The notes under the pieces: generated by a model
What the model was told of the DNA's origin: nothing
The model's input: the letters and a program-made list of their open reading frames with translations, nothing else
Databases searched by the model: none
Made by a program: the position numbers and the translations under genes
Assembly (NCBI GenBank): GCA_009787585.1
Contig: WQSY01000003.1
Coordinates: 1 to 32,168, forward strand
DNA: 32,168 nucleotides
Source of the DNA: Candidatus Bathycorpusculum sp.
GTDB lineage: Archaea; Thermoproteota; Bathyarchaeia; Bathyarchaeales; Bathycorpusculaceae
Direction: 5' to 3'
Part shown: positions 15,860-25,471 of the stretch, piece by piece
How positions within the stretch are numbered: position 1 is the stretch's first letter
Layout of the letters: each line of letters starts with the position of its first letter

Positions 15860-17164
15860 TTATGGACCCTTTTTGGTTACTTCTTTGACTGCGCCTGCTG
15901 CAACGGTTGTGCCCATGTCTCGGATTGCAAATCTGCCGAGTTCTGGGAAGTCATTGAATGCTTCGATTGCAATTGGGTGTAGTGGTTCCATGCGTACCCA
16001 AGCGGCATCGCCTGTTTTTAGGAAGTTTGGATGTTCTTCTGATACTTGACCAGTTCTTGGGTCAATTTTTTTGATCAGTTCGACGAATTTGACTGCAATT
16101 TGGCCTGTGTGGTAGTGTAGTACTGGAGTGTATCCGGCTGCGATTGCTGTTGGGTGGTATATAACAATTATTTGACCGATGAATTCTTTTGCAACGGTTG
16201 GTGGATTATCAACTGAACCGGCAACATCACCGCGGTGAACATCGTTCTTTGCGATGCCTCTAACGTTTATGCCGACGTTGTCGCCTGGTTCGGCCATAGG
16301 TATGCTTGTGTGGTGCATTTCGATTGATTTAACTTCAGCTGTTTTGTTTGAGGGCATAAAGACGATGTTTGTGCCGGGTTTTAGTACGCCAGTTTCTACT
16401 CGTCCTACTGGGACTGTGCCAATGCCTGTGATTGTGTAAACGTCTTGTACTGGGACACGGAGTGGTTTGTTTGTTGGTTTTGCTGGAAGTTCTAATTGGT
16501 CAAATGCTTCCATCATGGTTGGACCAGTGTACCAGGGCATGTTTGGACTTTTTGTTGCTAAGTTATCGCCTTTTAATCCTGAAACGGGGATAAAGTTGAT
16601 TTTTTCAATTTTGAAGCCGACCATTTTGAGCATTCTTGAGATTTCGTTTTTCATTTCTTCGTAGCGTTCTTTGCTCCAGTTAACTGTGGAGTCGTCCATT
16701 TTGTTGATTCCGACAATCAGTTGACGTATGCCTAAAGTGAAGGCTAAAAAGGCGTGTTCACGTGTTTGGCCGCCAGGTCCAATGCCTGCTTCGAATTCGC
16801 CTTTTTTGGCTGAACTGAAGAGGATGGCTGCGTCGGCTTGGCTTGCGCCGGTGATCATGTTTTTGATAAAGTCTCTGTGACCTGGAGCGTCAATAACGGT
16901 CATGTTATATTTTTTGGTTGGGAATTGTAGGAATCGAAGGTCGATTGTGACACCGCGTTCTCGTTCTTCTTTTAGGTTGTCGAGAACCCATGCAAAGTGG
17001 AATGTGCCTTTGCCCATTTTCTCTGCTTCTGCCTTGTAAGCATCGATTGTTCTTTGATCTATAACGCCTGCTAGATATAGTAAGTGTCCTGTGGTTGTTG
17101 ATTTACCGTTGTCAACGTGCCCCATGATGATGATATTTAAGTGGGGTTTATCAGATTTGCTCAT
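15860..17164 (-). CDS. tuf: translation elongation factor EF-1 alpha
   Basis: 434 residues, full length. It delivers aminoacyl-tRNA to the ribosome as the GTP form. G-domain motifs: GHVDNGKST at 15-23, DAPGHRD at 92-98, NKMD at 154-157, SGLKGDN near 204. Domains 2 and 3 follow with [18 protein letters not shown] and the C-terminal [15 protein letters not shown]. Between switch II and NKMD the segment [16 protein letters not shown] (122-137) is the longer, eocyte/eukaryote form, whereas euryarchaeal and bacterial factors have a four-residue version. This is the best lineage marker in the window and places the host with TACK/Asgard archaea. GAGG precedes the ATG by eight bases. Single gene flanked by T-tracts on both sides, so probably its own transcript. 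Confidence 0.98.
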   Translation of the reverse strand: MSKSDKPHLNIIIMGHVDNGKSTTTGHLLYLAGVIDQRTIDAYKAEAEKMGKGTFHFAWVLDNLKEERERGVTIDLRFLQFPTKKYNMTVIDAPGHRDFIKNMITGASQADAAILFSSAKKGEFEAGIGPGGQTREHAFLAFTLGIRQLIVGINKMDDSTVNWSKERYEEMKNEISRMLKMVGFKIEKINFIPVSGLKGDNLATKSPNMPWYTGPTMMEAFDQLELPAKPTNKPLRVPVQDVYTITGIGTVPVGRVETGVLKPGTNIVFMPSNKTAEVKSIEMHHTSIPMAEPGDNVGINVRGIAKNDVHRGDVAGSVDNPPTVAKEFIGQIIVIYHPTAIAAGYTPVLHYHTGQIAVKFVELIKKIDPRTGQVSEEHPNFLKTGDAAWVRMEPLHPIAIEAFNDFPELGRFAIRDMGTTVAAGAVKEVTKKGP

Positions 17165-17291
17165 ACATTAATCCTCTTAATTAGTATATATGAAATTTGT
17201 AAACACATCTGTCACCCAATTATTAAAGGTTTATGCACTTTATACAAAAATATCAAAGGACACATAGCAAAATAGTATTTAGAAGTGGCTC

Positions 17292-17309
17292 AAAATAAAT
17301 AAGAAAAAA
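17292..17309 (-). terminator. T-rich terminator after porB
   Basis: Minus strand reads CTTTTTTCTTATTTATTTTG immediately after the porB stop. This oligo-T tract separates the por operon from EF-1 alpha, whose ATG is 149 bases away and whose promoter must lie in the intervening AT-rich stretch. Confidence 0.5.
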
Positions 17310-17313
17310 GAGT

Positions 17314-18360
17314 TTAACGTATTGTTGTTTCGCATTGTTTGAGTAGTTTTTGCCAATGGTTATCTGTTGCCTGTTGAATTTGGTCTATGACATGTTTGTT
17401 TTCTGGTTTGAATAAATGACGGAACCGACCTTGACCTTCAAGATAGTCTATTACAGGTTTTTTCTTTTGTGGAGCTAAAGCATACATTTTACTAGGTATA
17501 GATAACACTCGTTTACCGTTAACAGCTTCCCAAATTGGAAATACACATGTTTCAACAGATAATTTTGAGTAAGACATACTCCTAGAAGGGTCAGTTCTCC
17601 ATCCGCGTGGGCAGGGGGCAAAAATATGCAAAAACGCAGAACCCTCAACTTCTAAGCCTTTTTGAACTTTACTCATCATGTCCTTCCAATAATAAGGCGT
17701 TGCAGTTGCAACGTATTCTATGTCATGGGCTAAAATAATTTCTGTTAAAGGTTTTTTCTTTTCCATTTTTCCAGGTAAAACTTTTCCTGCAGGAGTTGTT
17801 GTCGTAGACGCGCCCATAGGTGTTCCGCCGCTTCTTTGAATACCTGTATTCATGTAACCCTCATTATCATATAATATAAAGAGAAAATCATGACCCCGCT
17901 CTATCGCACCTGATAACGCTTGCAAACCTATATCATACGTTCCACCGTCTCCTGCAATAGCAATAACATCAATGTGTTCTTGTTTAATTTTGCCTTTCTT
18001 ACCTAAGGCCTTAACAGCAGCCTCTATACCTGAAGCGTTTGCCGCTACGTTTTCAAAGGCAGTATGGAGCCAAGGCAGACCCCAGGAAGTGTAAGGATAT
18101 ATTGAGCAAACAATTTCCATACAGCCCGTTGCCTGCGTGACAATAGTGGGTCCACGAAGAGCCTTTGTTACTAAACGTAGAACCGTTGCAGGACCGCATC
18201 CAGCACATGCTCTATGACCTGAGAGAAACAAATCGGGTTTAAGAGCAATGTCTTTTGCGGTTTGTTTATACGGCTCAACTTTTGGCATCGCGGGCTTTGA
18301 TAATTCTAATTTAAGGCTACTGTTTTTTCTATTAGACTGCTCATTTTGAGTTGTTGTCAT
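17314..18360 (-). CDS. porB: pyruvate (2-oxoacid):ferredoxin oxidoreductase, beta subunit
   Basis: The beta subunit binds thiamine diphosphate and, with its own cysteines, the inner [4Fe-4S] cluster of the oxidoreductase that turns pyruvate and CoA into acetyl-CoA, CO2 and reduced ferredoxin. HRACAGCGP supplies Cys 52 and 55, ATGCMEI Cys 80, and the fourth ligand is probably Cys in APCPRGW. The diphosphate-Mg site is GDGGTYDIG (137-145) with NEGYMNTG at 166-173. 348 residues is longer than most, mainly from about 40 extra N-terminal residues (Gln/Asn/Lys-rich) and a C-terminal helix region. Last gene of porGDAB, 14 bases after porA. A related 2-oxoacid such as 2-oxoisovalerate cannot be excluded. 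Confidence 0.93.
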   Translation of the reverse strand: MTTTQNEQSNRKNSSLKLELSKPAMPKVEPYKQTAKDIALKPDLFLSGHRACAGCGPATVLRLVTKALRGPTIVTQATGCMEIVCSIYPYTSWGLPWLHTAFENVAANASGIEAAVKALGKKGKIKQEHIDVIAIAGDGGTYDIGLQALSGAIERGHDFLFILYDNEGYMNTGIQRSGGTPMGASTTTTPAGKVLPGKMEKKKPLTEIILAHDIEYVATATPYYWKDMMSKVQKGLEVEGSAFLHIFAPCPRGWRTDPSRSMSYSKLSVETCVFPIWEAVNGKRVLSIPSKMYALAPQKKKPVIDYLEGQGRFRHLFKPENKHVIDQIQQATDNHWQKLLKQCETTIR

Positions 18361-18374
18361 TAGCTTTTCCTCTG

Positions 18375-19625
18375 TTACTCCTTTAATCCTAAATAATGCA
18401 CCACAGTATCAACTTGACCTGTTTTAGCTATCTGCTGTAGATCTTCAAAGACTTTTCGCAATCCAAGAGGGTTACTATCTCGACCGCCTAAACCGAAAAT
18501 GTAATTGATTATAAAAGGGTGTTCTTTTATGTCAAATAATGCATTACGAACCTCAGTAAATACGGGGCCCCCTAAACTGCCAAAGGACATGCTTTTGTCC
18601 ATAACTGCGAGAGCTTTTATGTGTTTAAGGTTTTTTTGGAGTTGTTCAACAGGAAAAGGACGGAAAGTACGTAATCGTAAAAGGCCGACCTTTATACCTT
18701 CACTGCGAAGTTCATCTATTAGAACTTTTAAAGTGCCTGTTGTTGAACCGACAACTATAACGGCAAGTTCTGCATCATCTAATTTGTATGTGTCAACAAG
18801 ACCATCACCATAACTTCTACCCGTTAAAGTAGCGAATTGTGTATTAACTTCTTGTATTTTTTTGAGCGCATTTTTCATGGCTTCTTCTTGTTGACGTTTA
18901 AATTCAAAATAGAATACAGGGGAAACGTTTGGACCCATAGTCATTGGATTATCTGGGTCAAGTTTAAAGGGAACTGTTTTTCCTTCATGGTTTATAATCA
19001 TAGGTAAAACGCGTTCACCTATAAACTGTTTTACAATCTCGTCTAAGAGAACATTTACGTTTTCCAAGGTGTGACTAATCGTAAAACCATCTAAGCATAC
19101 CATTATGGGCAGAGAAATCGTTGGGTCTTCTGCAATTTTAAATGCCTGAATAATTGAGTCATATGCTTCTTGAGCGTTTTCAACATATATGTGAAGCCAA
19201 CCGCTGTCTCGTTCAGCCATACTGTCGGACTGATCGCCATGAATATTAATAGGAGCAGATAATGCGCGGTTAGCAATAGCCATAACAACAGGTGCTCTTG
19301 ACCCAGAGGTTACAAACAATATTTCATGCATTAAAGCTAAACCTGCAGATGCGCTTGCAGTAAAAACTCTGGCACCTGTAACAGATGCTGCTAAAGAGGC
19401 GGAAATTGCACTATGTTCCGATTCAGTGCAGACAAACTCTGTTTGTACCTCGCCGTTAGCAACATATTCGCTAAATTTCTCAACAATAATAGTTTGAGGC
19501 GTAATAGGATACGCAGCAACTACATCAACATCAGATTGTTTAGCTGCTAAAGCAACGGCTTCATCACCATTAAGAGCTAAAAGTTCCTGTTTAATCAATG
19601 TTTCTTCTTTTCCTATTTGGGCCAT
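18375..19625 (-). CDS. porA: pyruvate (2-oxoacid):ferredoxin oxidoreductase, alpha subunit
   Basis: 416 residues, normal for archaeal PorA. Family blocks: AAYPITPQT near 37-45, which contacts thiamine diphosphate, EFVCTESEHSA around 62-72, TASASAGLALMHE near 88-100 and NRALSAPINIHGDQSDSM about 117-134. The C-terminal half carries the transketolase-C-like fold with VVGSTTGTLKVLIDEL and KSMSFGSLGGPV. The substrate-pocket features, including the SAPINIHGD stretch, are of the pyruvate type, but discrimination from other 2-oxoacid enzymes by eye is weak. ATG 19625 lies two bases after the porD stop, so translation is coupled. Acts in the cytosol as a heterotetramer or its dimer with PorB, PorD and PorG. 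Confidence 0.94.
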   Translation of the reverse strand: MAQIGKEETLIKQELLALNGDEAVALAAKQSDVDVVAAYPITPQTIIVEKFSEYVANGEVQTEFVCTESEHSAISASLAASVTGARVFTASASAGLALMHEILFVTSGSRAPVVMAIANRALSAPINIHGDQSDSMAERDSGWLHIYVENAQEAYDSIIQAFKIAEDPTISLPIMVCLDGFTISHTLENVNVLLDEIVKQFIGERVLPMIINHEGKTVPFKLDPDNPMTMGPNVSPVFYFEFKRQQEEAMKNALKKIQEVNTQFATLTGRSYGDGLVDTYKLDDAELAVIVVGSTTGTLKVLIDELRSEGIKVGLLRLRTFRPFPVEQLQKNLKHIKALAVMDKSMSFGSLGGPVFTEVRNALFDIKEHPFIINYIFGLGGRDSNPLGLRKVFEDLQQIAKTGQVDTVVHYLGLKE

Positions 19626-19627
19626 AT

Positions 19628-19939
19628 TTATTCCTCTGCTTTATCCTTTTCAGGTATTTGCATAACAATTGCTTTTGTGGGACACTCAGCTGCACATATG
19701 CCACAGCCTTTACAAAAGTTAAGATCAAAATAGACTTTTCCAGTGTTAGAATCTAAACGTGCAGCTCCTTCGGGACAAAGCATTACACATGTTAAGCATG
19801 TGACACATTTTTCAAAATCAGCAACAGGCATAAAAGTTTTCCAATCACCCGTTAAAAAGTCTGTGCTGGGTTTTTGACTTACAGCAGCCATAACCAAGTT
19901 TTTCCAACCTGATCCGTGATATTGTTGTTGTTTGCTCAT
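19628..19939 (-). CDS. porD: pyruvate (2-oxoacid):ferredoxin oxidoreductase, delta (ferredoxin-like) subunit
   Basis: 103 residues. Two complete [4Fe-4S] motifs: CVTCLTCVMLCP with Cys 45, 48, 51, 55, and CKGCGICAAECP with Cys 76, 79, 82, 86. The preceding TGDWKTFMPV is the usual PorD lead-in. It passes electrons from the catalytic subunits to ferredoxin. Its ATG overlaps the porG stop by four bases (ATGA), and porA follows after two bases. Confidence 0.95.
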   Translation of the reverse strand: MSKQQQYHGSGWKNLVMAAVSQKPSTDFLTGDWKTFMPVADFEKCVTCLTCVMLCPEGAARLDSNTGKVYFDLNFCKGCGICAAECPTKAIVMQIPEKDKAEE

Positions 19940-20490
19940 ATGCTTTTTACCTCGTTGTATGCTTCCTGTACAATAGCAAAGTTTTTTTCAGCCAAGTCTG
20001 GTCGGAAACGGTTCTTTAAAGTTTTATGTATGCCCTCTAGAGAAACTATTTCGGTGGCTTTTGCAACAGCACCCAATAATGCGGTATTTGTCATGGGAGC
20101 ATCTAAAAGTTTTAAGGCGATTTCTGTTGCAGGTACAGTCCAAATTTTACCTTTTGTCACATGTAGAGACTGTTTTAATACCTCAGGTTTTTCGTTTGAA
20201 TTTATAATTAAACAGTTATCATCCTGATTTAGTCCTACCGTTACAGGTACTGTTTTTAGTAAAGTGTTGTCAAGTACAATAACTATATCAGGGTCATAAA
20301 TTGCACAATGCAACCTAATAGGCTCAGTGCTAATTCTAGTAAAAGCAGTTACAGGAGCACCCATTCGTTCTGGCCCAAACTCTGGAAAAGACTGAATGTA
20401 CTTACCTTCATCAAGAGCTGTTCTAGCTAATAATTCACTTGCAGTCCAAGCGCCCTGACCACCTCTACCATGCCAACGGAATTCAATCAT
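19936..20490 (-). CDS. porG: pyruvate (2-oxoacid):ferredoxin oxidoreductase, gamma subunit
   Basis: 184 residues, normal for PorG (PorC). The glycine-rich start WHGRGGQGAWTAS and the later SFPEFGPERMGAPVTAFTRIS are hallmarks of the family. The subunit has no iron-sulfur cluster and holds CoA and the complex together. First gene of the operon, so the por promoter lies upstream; the minus strand has GCTTTAATAATC (complement of about 20550-20561) as a possible TATA box, which would leave a leader of roughly 35 bases. The ribosome binding site before ATG 20490 is poor (AAGGGAT, about 13 bases away). Confidence 0.94.
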   Translation of the reverse strand: MIEFRWHGRGGQGAWTASELLARTALDEGKYIQSFPEFGPERMGAPVTAFTRISTEPIRLHCAIYDPDIVIVLDNTLLKTVPVTVGLNQDDNCLIINSNEKPEVLKQSLHVTKGKIWTVPATEIALKLLDAPMTNTALLGAVAKATEIVSLEGIHKTLKNRFRPDLAEKNFAIVQEAYNEVKSI

Positions 20491-20700
20491 TCTTTTCAGT
20501 AATATCCCTTCTTATCTGGCAATCTTTTGATTTTTGGACAGGAACATGATTATTAAAGCATTCGTTAGCATTTACATGTTTTACACAGTATGTTACTCAT
20601 AAGGCATTAAGGGTAAACAGTTTTATTTTCTTTTTTGATTGTCCATGTAACTATTTTTGCATCATATCAACACGTAGAACGGGTCTTACCTTCCAGCCGG

Positions 20701-20856
20701 TCAAAGCATTTGCCTAACTTTAACACCTAACCAGGGCATCCAGACGAAAAAAAGAACAATAAAAATGTACGTATTAGTTCCGTGAATGTTGTTAAAGTGT
20801 GCATCATAAATGTGTGCATAACCCATTTTCTGGACAGAATTACCTGAAATTTTCAC
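20701..20856 (-). CDS. possible small membrane peptide, 51 aa (doubtful)
   Basis: Too short for usual ORF cut-offs. From GTG 20856 (or ATG 20826, giving 41 residues) to TGA at 20701. The reading starts MKISGNSVQKMGYAHIYDAH, is histidine-rich in the middle, and ends in one hydrophobic stretch (TYIFIVLFFVWMPWLGV) plus a basic tail, a plausible single-helix peptide. No convincing ribosome binding site at either start. A frame of this length is expected now and then by chance in AT-rich DNA, so confidence is low. Confidence 0.22.
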   Translation of the reverse strand: MKISGNSVQKMGYAHIYDAHFNNIHGTNTYIFIVLFFVWMPWLGVKVRQML

Positions 20857-20906
20857 TGAGAGCTAAATCGGGCAAAATGTAATCAGCATGGAAAAGATAC
20901 CCCTCC

Positions 20907-20936
20907 AGAAAAATAAAACAAGCCCAAAATGGGCTT
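20907..20936 (-). terminator. hairpin plus T-rich tail, terminator-like, minus strand
   Basis: Minus strand: AAGCCC-ATTTT-GGGCTT (complement of 20920-20936) followed directly by GTTTTATTTTT. This looks like an intrinsic terminator, yet no gene ends just upstream of it; transcription reaching it would have to start right of about 20960. It may end a small RNA or act as an attenuator far ahead of porG. Confidence 0.4.
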
Positions 20937-21176
20937 TAAATGGTAAAAGAACGGGGCAAACCGCCTCAGAATAGACCTACCCCCCCCCTCTTTAAAAAAG
21001 GCACATACAACTTTTTTAAAACCACATGTAAAACCACAAAGAATTCACCATTGTCTTTACACGTCTTTAACAACTCTAAGTAACACGCGTCCTAAAAAAA
21101 GTTGTCACCTTTTCCTTCTGTCTAAATGGTTAAAACTAAAATAAGAGTTTAAACAAATTAGGTATGGTGATGAAAA

Positions 21177-22145
21177 ATGTATACTAAGAATATGGTTGTT
21201 AAATTTAAATTTGATTTTCAGGGTATGTATAGTAAAAAAGTGTTATCGTTTGTTTCTCTATTATTTATGGTAGTGCTAGTCTTTTCTTCTTTTGTTTTGG
21301 TGTTTAGTGGGGTTTCTTTTTTTGCGTTAGGTGTAGAAGCGCCTGATGAAGTGGTTAAAAATGAAGCTGAACTTGTCAAAGCTGTCAATGCCGCGCCTTT
21401 GGATAAAGCGCCTTATGTTATTGGTTTTAGTGTTGATATTGTTCTTAAAAAGTCTCTTGAAATTCCCGTTGAGAAGAATATTGTGCTTGTGAGTGTGGGT
21501 GATGGTGTTTGGAAGCTTGTTGGCCCAAACAAACAAAATACCATCACGGTTAAGGGGTTGTTAACTATTGATGGCATTATTGTGTCTCATGCAGACGGTA
21601 AAAGCGGTAGTGGGGTGTTTGTTAGTAGAAATAGTACATTTACTTTATTGAGTGGTGCAATTTCGGGTAATACCGCTAGAGTTGATGGTGGGGGTATGTA
21701 TAATGAGGGCACTTTTGTGATGGCGGGCGGTGAAATTACTGATAACATTGCTGGTGATTGGGGTGGTGGTGTATGTAATTACTTCGGGGGCATTTTTAAT
21801 ATGACAGGTGGCGAAATTTCTAACAACAAAGCTGCTGTTGGTGGCGGTGTCTTTAATGGTGGTACATTTAGTATGTCTGATGGCGAAATTACTGGTAACA
21901 CAGCTAGCGCGGGTGGTGGTGTGACTGACAGCGGCAGTTTTTATAAGCTTGGTGGCGTGATTTCTGACAACACATCAAGTGATGTAGTAAATGATTTGAA
22001 TATTGATAGGTGGAAGGACATGGGCGATGCTGTGAATGGTTATCTGATTGTATTTATTCTAGCTATTTTAGTAATCGTTTGTTTTGCATGTGTTGTTGTT
22101 TTGCTTTTTTATCACTCAAAGAAACGAAAACAAGTTACTGCTTAG
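21177..22145 (+). CDS. membrane-anchored beta-solenoid surface protein
   Basis: 322 residues. N-terminal hydrophobic segment at about 22-50 (signal or anchor), a short linker with DEVVKNEAELVKAVNAAP, as in many parallel beta-helix proteins, then a solenoid from about 85 to 265. The solenoid contains about four repeats of roughly 24 residues with the pattern F.M..GEI..N.A...GGGV.N.G; good copies begin at FVMAGGEITDN (180), FNMTGGEISNN (207) and FSMSDGEITGN (231). A second membrane helix (about 288-312) and the basic tail HSKKRKQVTA anchor the C-terminus. Such polymorphic-repeat proteins are adhesin-like or polysaccharide-contacting surface proteins in gut archaea and bacteria. ATG 21177 is chosen for GGTGA six bases upstream; ATG 21225 also looks like a signal-peptide start. 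It stands alone on the plus strand. Ligand unknown. Confidence 0.8.
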   Translation: MYTKNMVVKFKFDFQGMYSKKVLSFVSLLFMVVLVFSSFVLVFSGVSFFALGVEAPDEVVKNEAELVKAVNAAPLDKAPYVIGFSVDIVLKKSLEIPVEKNIVLVSVGDGVWKLVGPNKQNTITVKGLLTIDGIIVSHADGKSGSGVFVSRNSTFTLLSGAISGNTARVDGGGMYNEGTFVMAGGEITDNIAGDWGGGVCNYFGGIFNMTGGEISNNKAAVGGGVFNGGTFSMSDGEITGNTASAGGGVTDSGSFYKLGGVISDNTSSDVVNDLNIDRWKDMGDAVNGYLIVFILAILVIVCFACVVVLLFYHSKKRKQVTA

Positions 22146-22309
22146 CAGGTAGTTTTGTGTACTCAGTTAGCTAGTGAATTAAGATATCTGCTGTATTATT
22201 GTAATTTTCATCAGAATTTTTTATGAAAAATAAACGCCAAATTTTTTATAAGATCTAAAAAAATACGTCACACAAAAATTGTCAAACCACACAATAATAA
22301 AAAAACAGA

Positions 22310-22317
22310 TTTAAATA
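22310..22317 (+). promoter_or_regulatory. TATA box of the transposase relic
   Basis: TTTAAATA, a near-ideal archaeal TATA box, lies 26 bases before the ATG at 22343, the spacing of a leaderless start. It supports that ATG as the original start of the decayed transposase described next. Confidence 0.45.
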
Positions 22318-22342
22318 CTACATTACACATTCTAAAGTCAGA

Positions 22343-22685
22343 ATGACAAAATAAAACAAGGACTTACTGACAGAAAACAAACAATTAAAAACCAAAATCA
22401 AAATGATAACCACAGAAAAACAAAACAACAACTACAAACCCTACAAAACAACATAGACCAAAAAATAGCCCAAGCCATAAAAAAAGCAACACAATCCCTC
22501 CTCGAACAAATAAACCAACTACAAACCCAAAACACACAAAAAACCAAGAAATCCAACACCTAAAAACACAAATAAACAAAAATAACCAAAACTCATCCAA
22601 ACCACCAAACACCAACAACCCCTACAAAAGGAAAACAATCCACAACAACCACGAAAAAATAACCAAAAACCAAGCCCAAAACTGA
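22343..22685 (+). pseudogene. IS66-like transposase, N-terminal fragment, frameshifted
   Basis: No single frame is long, but three plus-strand pieces join into one protein. Piece 1 (from ATG 22343, in-frame TAA as codon 4) reads KDLLTENKQLKTKIKMITTE to about 22420. Piece 2, next frame, reads LQTLQNNIDQKIAQAIKKAT and QSLLEQINQLQTQNTQ (22432-22539). Piece 3, entered at a run of six A near 22538-22543, reads QEIQHLKTQINKNNQNSSKP, then PNTNNPYKRK, to TGA at 22683-22685. A coiled-coil followed by N(K/Q)NSSKPP is the hallmark of IS66-family transposase N-termini. The zinc-finger and DDE catalytic parts are absent. One nonsense codon, two frameshifts and the truncation make this a dead relic. I see no terminal inverted repeats. 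The fragment is A/C-rich and almost free of G on the coding strand. Confidence 0.68.
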
Positions 22686-22861
22686 CATCTATTACTTAAA
22701 AATAAGAAGTTAGGGATCTAAATGTAATTTGTCTATTAGTTTGTTGAGTTTATGTTTTAGACGTGTGATAATTGTGTTCAGGTAAGTAAAAAAGAGATTC
22801 ACTAGTTTTGTGACCAGTGTTCTTTGAGGGATTGTTTGTTGTGTACAGTTTGAGTAAAGTA

Positions 22862-24048
<1,187 letters not shown>

Positions 24049-24053
24049 TGAAC

Positions 24054-25466
24054 CTAGTTACCTGTGGGGTTAGATTTTTTATTGTAATATTTTTCAATGT
24101 ATTCAGGTTTAATAGCAGTTAATTCTTCAGTAGCTAATAGTGAGAGTGCATCCCAGGCTATTTGTAGTGTTTCCTCTATGGATCGGTTTTCTGTGTGTTC
24201 TTGTTTTATGAGGTGTTGTTCAAAGTATTCTCCAAAATGCAGATAATCCTTATCTCGGTTGCCTAAGCCTTCTTCGCCTATGATGGTAACTAGGGATTTT
24301 GCAGCGTTGTATTGTGCATAAGCGGCGTATAGTTGGCTTGAGACGTTATCGTGGTCTTCGCGGGTGCTGCCTTTACCTATACCGTCTTTCATTAATCTAG
24401 AGAGGCTGGTGGTTATGTTAATTGGTGGATAAATGCCCTGTTTTTCTAGGGCTCTAGAGAGAACAACTTGGCCTTCAGTTATATATCCTGTTAAGTCGGG
24501 GATAGGGTGAGTGATATCGTCGTTTGGCATGGTTAAAATGGGCATTTGTGTAATGGAGCCTTTCTTTCCGTGAATTCTGCCGGCGCGTTCATATATGCTA
24601 GCAAGGTCGCTGTACATGTATCCGGGGTAGCCTTTTCTGCTAGGTACTTCTTCCATAGAGGAGCTAACTTCTCTTAGGGCTTCGCAATAGTTAGTCATGT
24701 CAGTCATAACGACTAATACGTGGCGGTCTTGTTCATAGGCTAAGTATTCAGCTAAAGTTAGGCCGGCTCGGGGGGTGATGATACGTTCAACAGGGGGGTC
24801 ATCGGCTAAGTTTAGAAACATTGCAACATTTTTTATAGTGCCGGTTTCTTCAAAGCTTTTCTTAAAGAAGGCGGCTTCATCATTTTTTAATCCCATAGCT
24901 ATGAAAATGATGTTAAAGTCATCACCTGTTCGAATTTTGGCTTGTCTTACTATTTGGGCGGCAAGTTCATTATGGGATAAACCGGGGCCGCTAAAAACTG
25001 GTAGTTTTTGGCCTCTAACAAGGCTAGTTAAGCAGTCAATGCCGGATATGCCGGTTTGTATGAATTCTCTTGGGTATTCTCTAGATATAGGGTTTAATGG
25101 ATATCCGTTAATGTCGCGTTTTTCGTCTACAAAAAAGCAGGGGTATCCATCTATGGGTTCGCCGAAACTGTTCATAACTCTGCCAAGCATGTCAGTTGAT
25201 ACAGGAATCTCTAGGGGGCGACATAGAAAACGGGTGTATATTTCAGTTGATGATAAACCGTTTGTGCCCTCAAAGACTTGAACGGCGACTGCTTTGGGCA
25301 TAATTTGAATTACTTTGCCTAAACGTATTTCGCCATTTTGAGTTTTAATGTATGCCAATTCGTCATAGCCTACGTTTTGCACGTTTTCTACGACAATTAT
25401 AGGGCCTGAAATTGAAGCTGCACCTTTATATTCCAAGTTTGAAGTTGTTGTTACTGATGGCGTCAT
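24054..25466 (-). CDS. atpB: A-type ATP synthase subunit B (regulatory/non-catalytic)
   Basis: 470 residues, normal. The P-loop position is the degenerate [13 protein letters not shown] typical of B subunits, so nucleotide is bound but not hydrolysed. Other family blocks: [50 protein letters not shown] with [13 protein letters not shown], and [20 protein letters not shown]. It alternates with subunit A in the hexameric head. GAGGT lies seven bases before ATG 25466, just after the stop of atpA. Confidence 0.97.
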   Translation of the reverse strand: MTPSVTTTSNLEYKGAASISGPIIVVENVQNVGYDELAYIKTQNGEIRLGKVIQIMPKAVAVQVFEGTNGLSSTEIYTRFLCRPLEIPVSTDMLGRVMNSFGEPIDGYPCFFVDEKRDINGYPLNPISREYPREFIQTGISGIDCLTSLVRGQKLPVFSGPGLSHNELAAQIVRQAKIRTGDDFNIIFIAMGLKNDEAAFFKKSFEETGTIKNVAMFLNLADDPPVERIITPRAGLTLAEYLAYEQDRHVLVVMTDMTNYCEALREVSSSMEEVPSRKGYPGYMYSDLASIYERAGRIHGKKGSITQMPILTMPNDDITHPIPDLTGYITEGQVVLSRALEKQGIYPPINITTSLSRLMKDGIGKGSTREDHDNVSSQLYAAYAQYNAAKSLVTIIGEEGLGNRDKDYLHFGEYFEQHLIKQEHTENRSIEETLQIAWDALSLLATEELTAIKPEYIEKYYNKKSNPTGN

Positions 25467-25471
25467 TTTAA

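Larger units (their letters stand above)
20491..21176. other. long intergenic region between por operon and surface-protein gene
   Basis: 686 bases between divergent genes. It holds the por promoter on its left end, a doubtful 51-codon minus-strand frame (20701-20856), a minus-strand terminator-like hairpin (20907-20936), a second small GC-rich stem (GGCGGTTTGCC, minus strand near 20957-20965), a run of nine C at 20980-20988, and on the right the promoter of the beta-solenoid gene. I recognise no SRP RNA, RNase P RNA or tRNA here. A short regulatory RNA on the minus strand ending at the hairpin is possible. Confidence 0.45.

Noticed and set aside
22385-22618. 77-codon minus-strand frame, very hydrophobic (Phe, Leu, Val, Gly, Trp, Cys)
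   Set aside because: It is antisense to the A/C-rich transposase relic; its composition is what a G/T-rich strand gives by chance, and it has no sensible protein layout.
22681-22861. Search for the remaining transposase domains and terminal inverted repeats downstream of the relic
   Set aside because: No frame continues the protein and no matching ends were found, so only the N-terminal fragment is reported.
24775-25281. 168-codon plus-strand frame
   Set aside because: Lies entirely inside atpB on the other strand; atpB is unmistakable, and this frame is its shadow.
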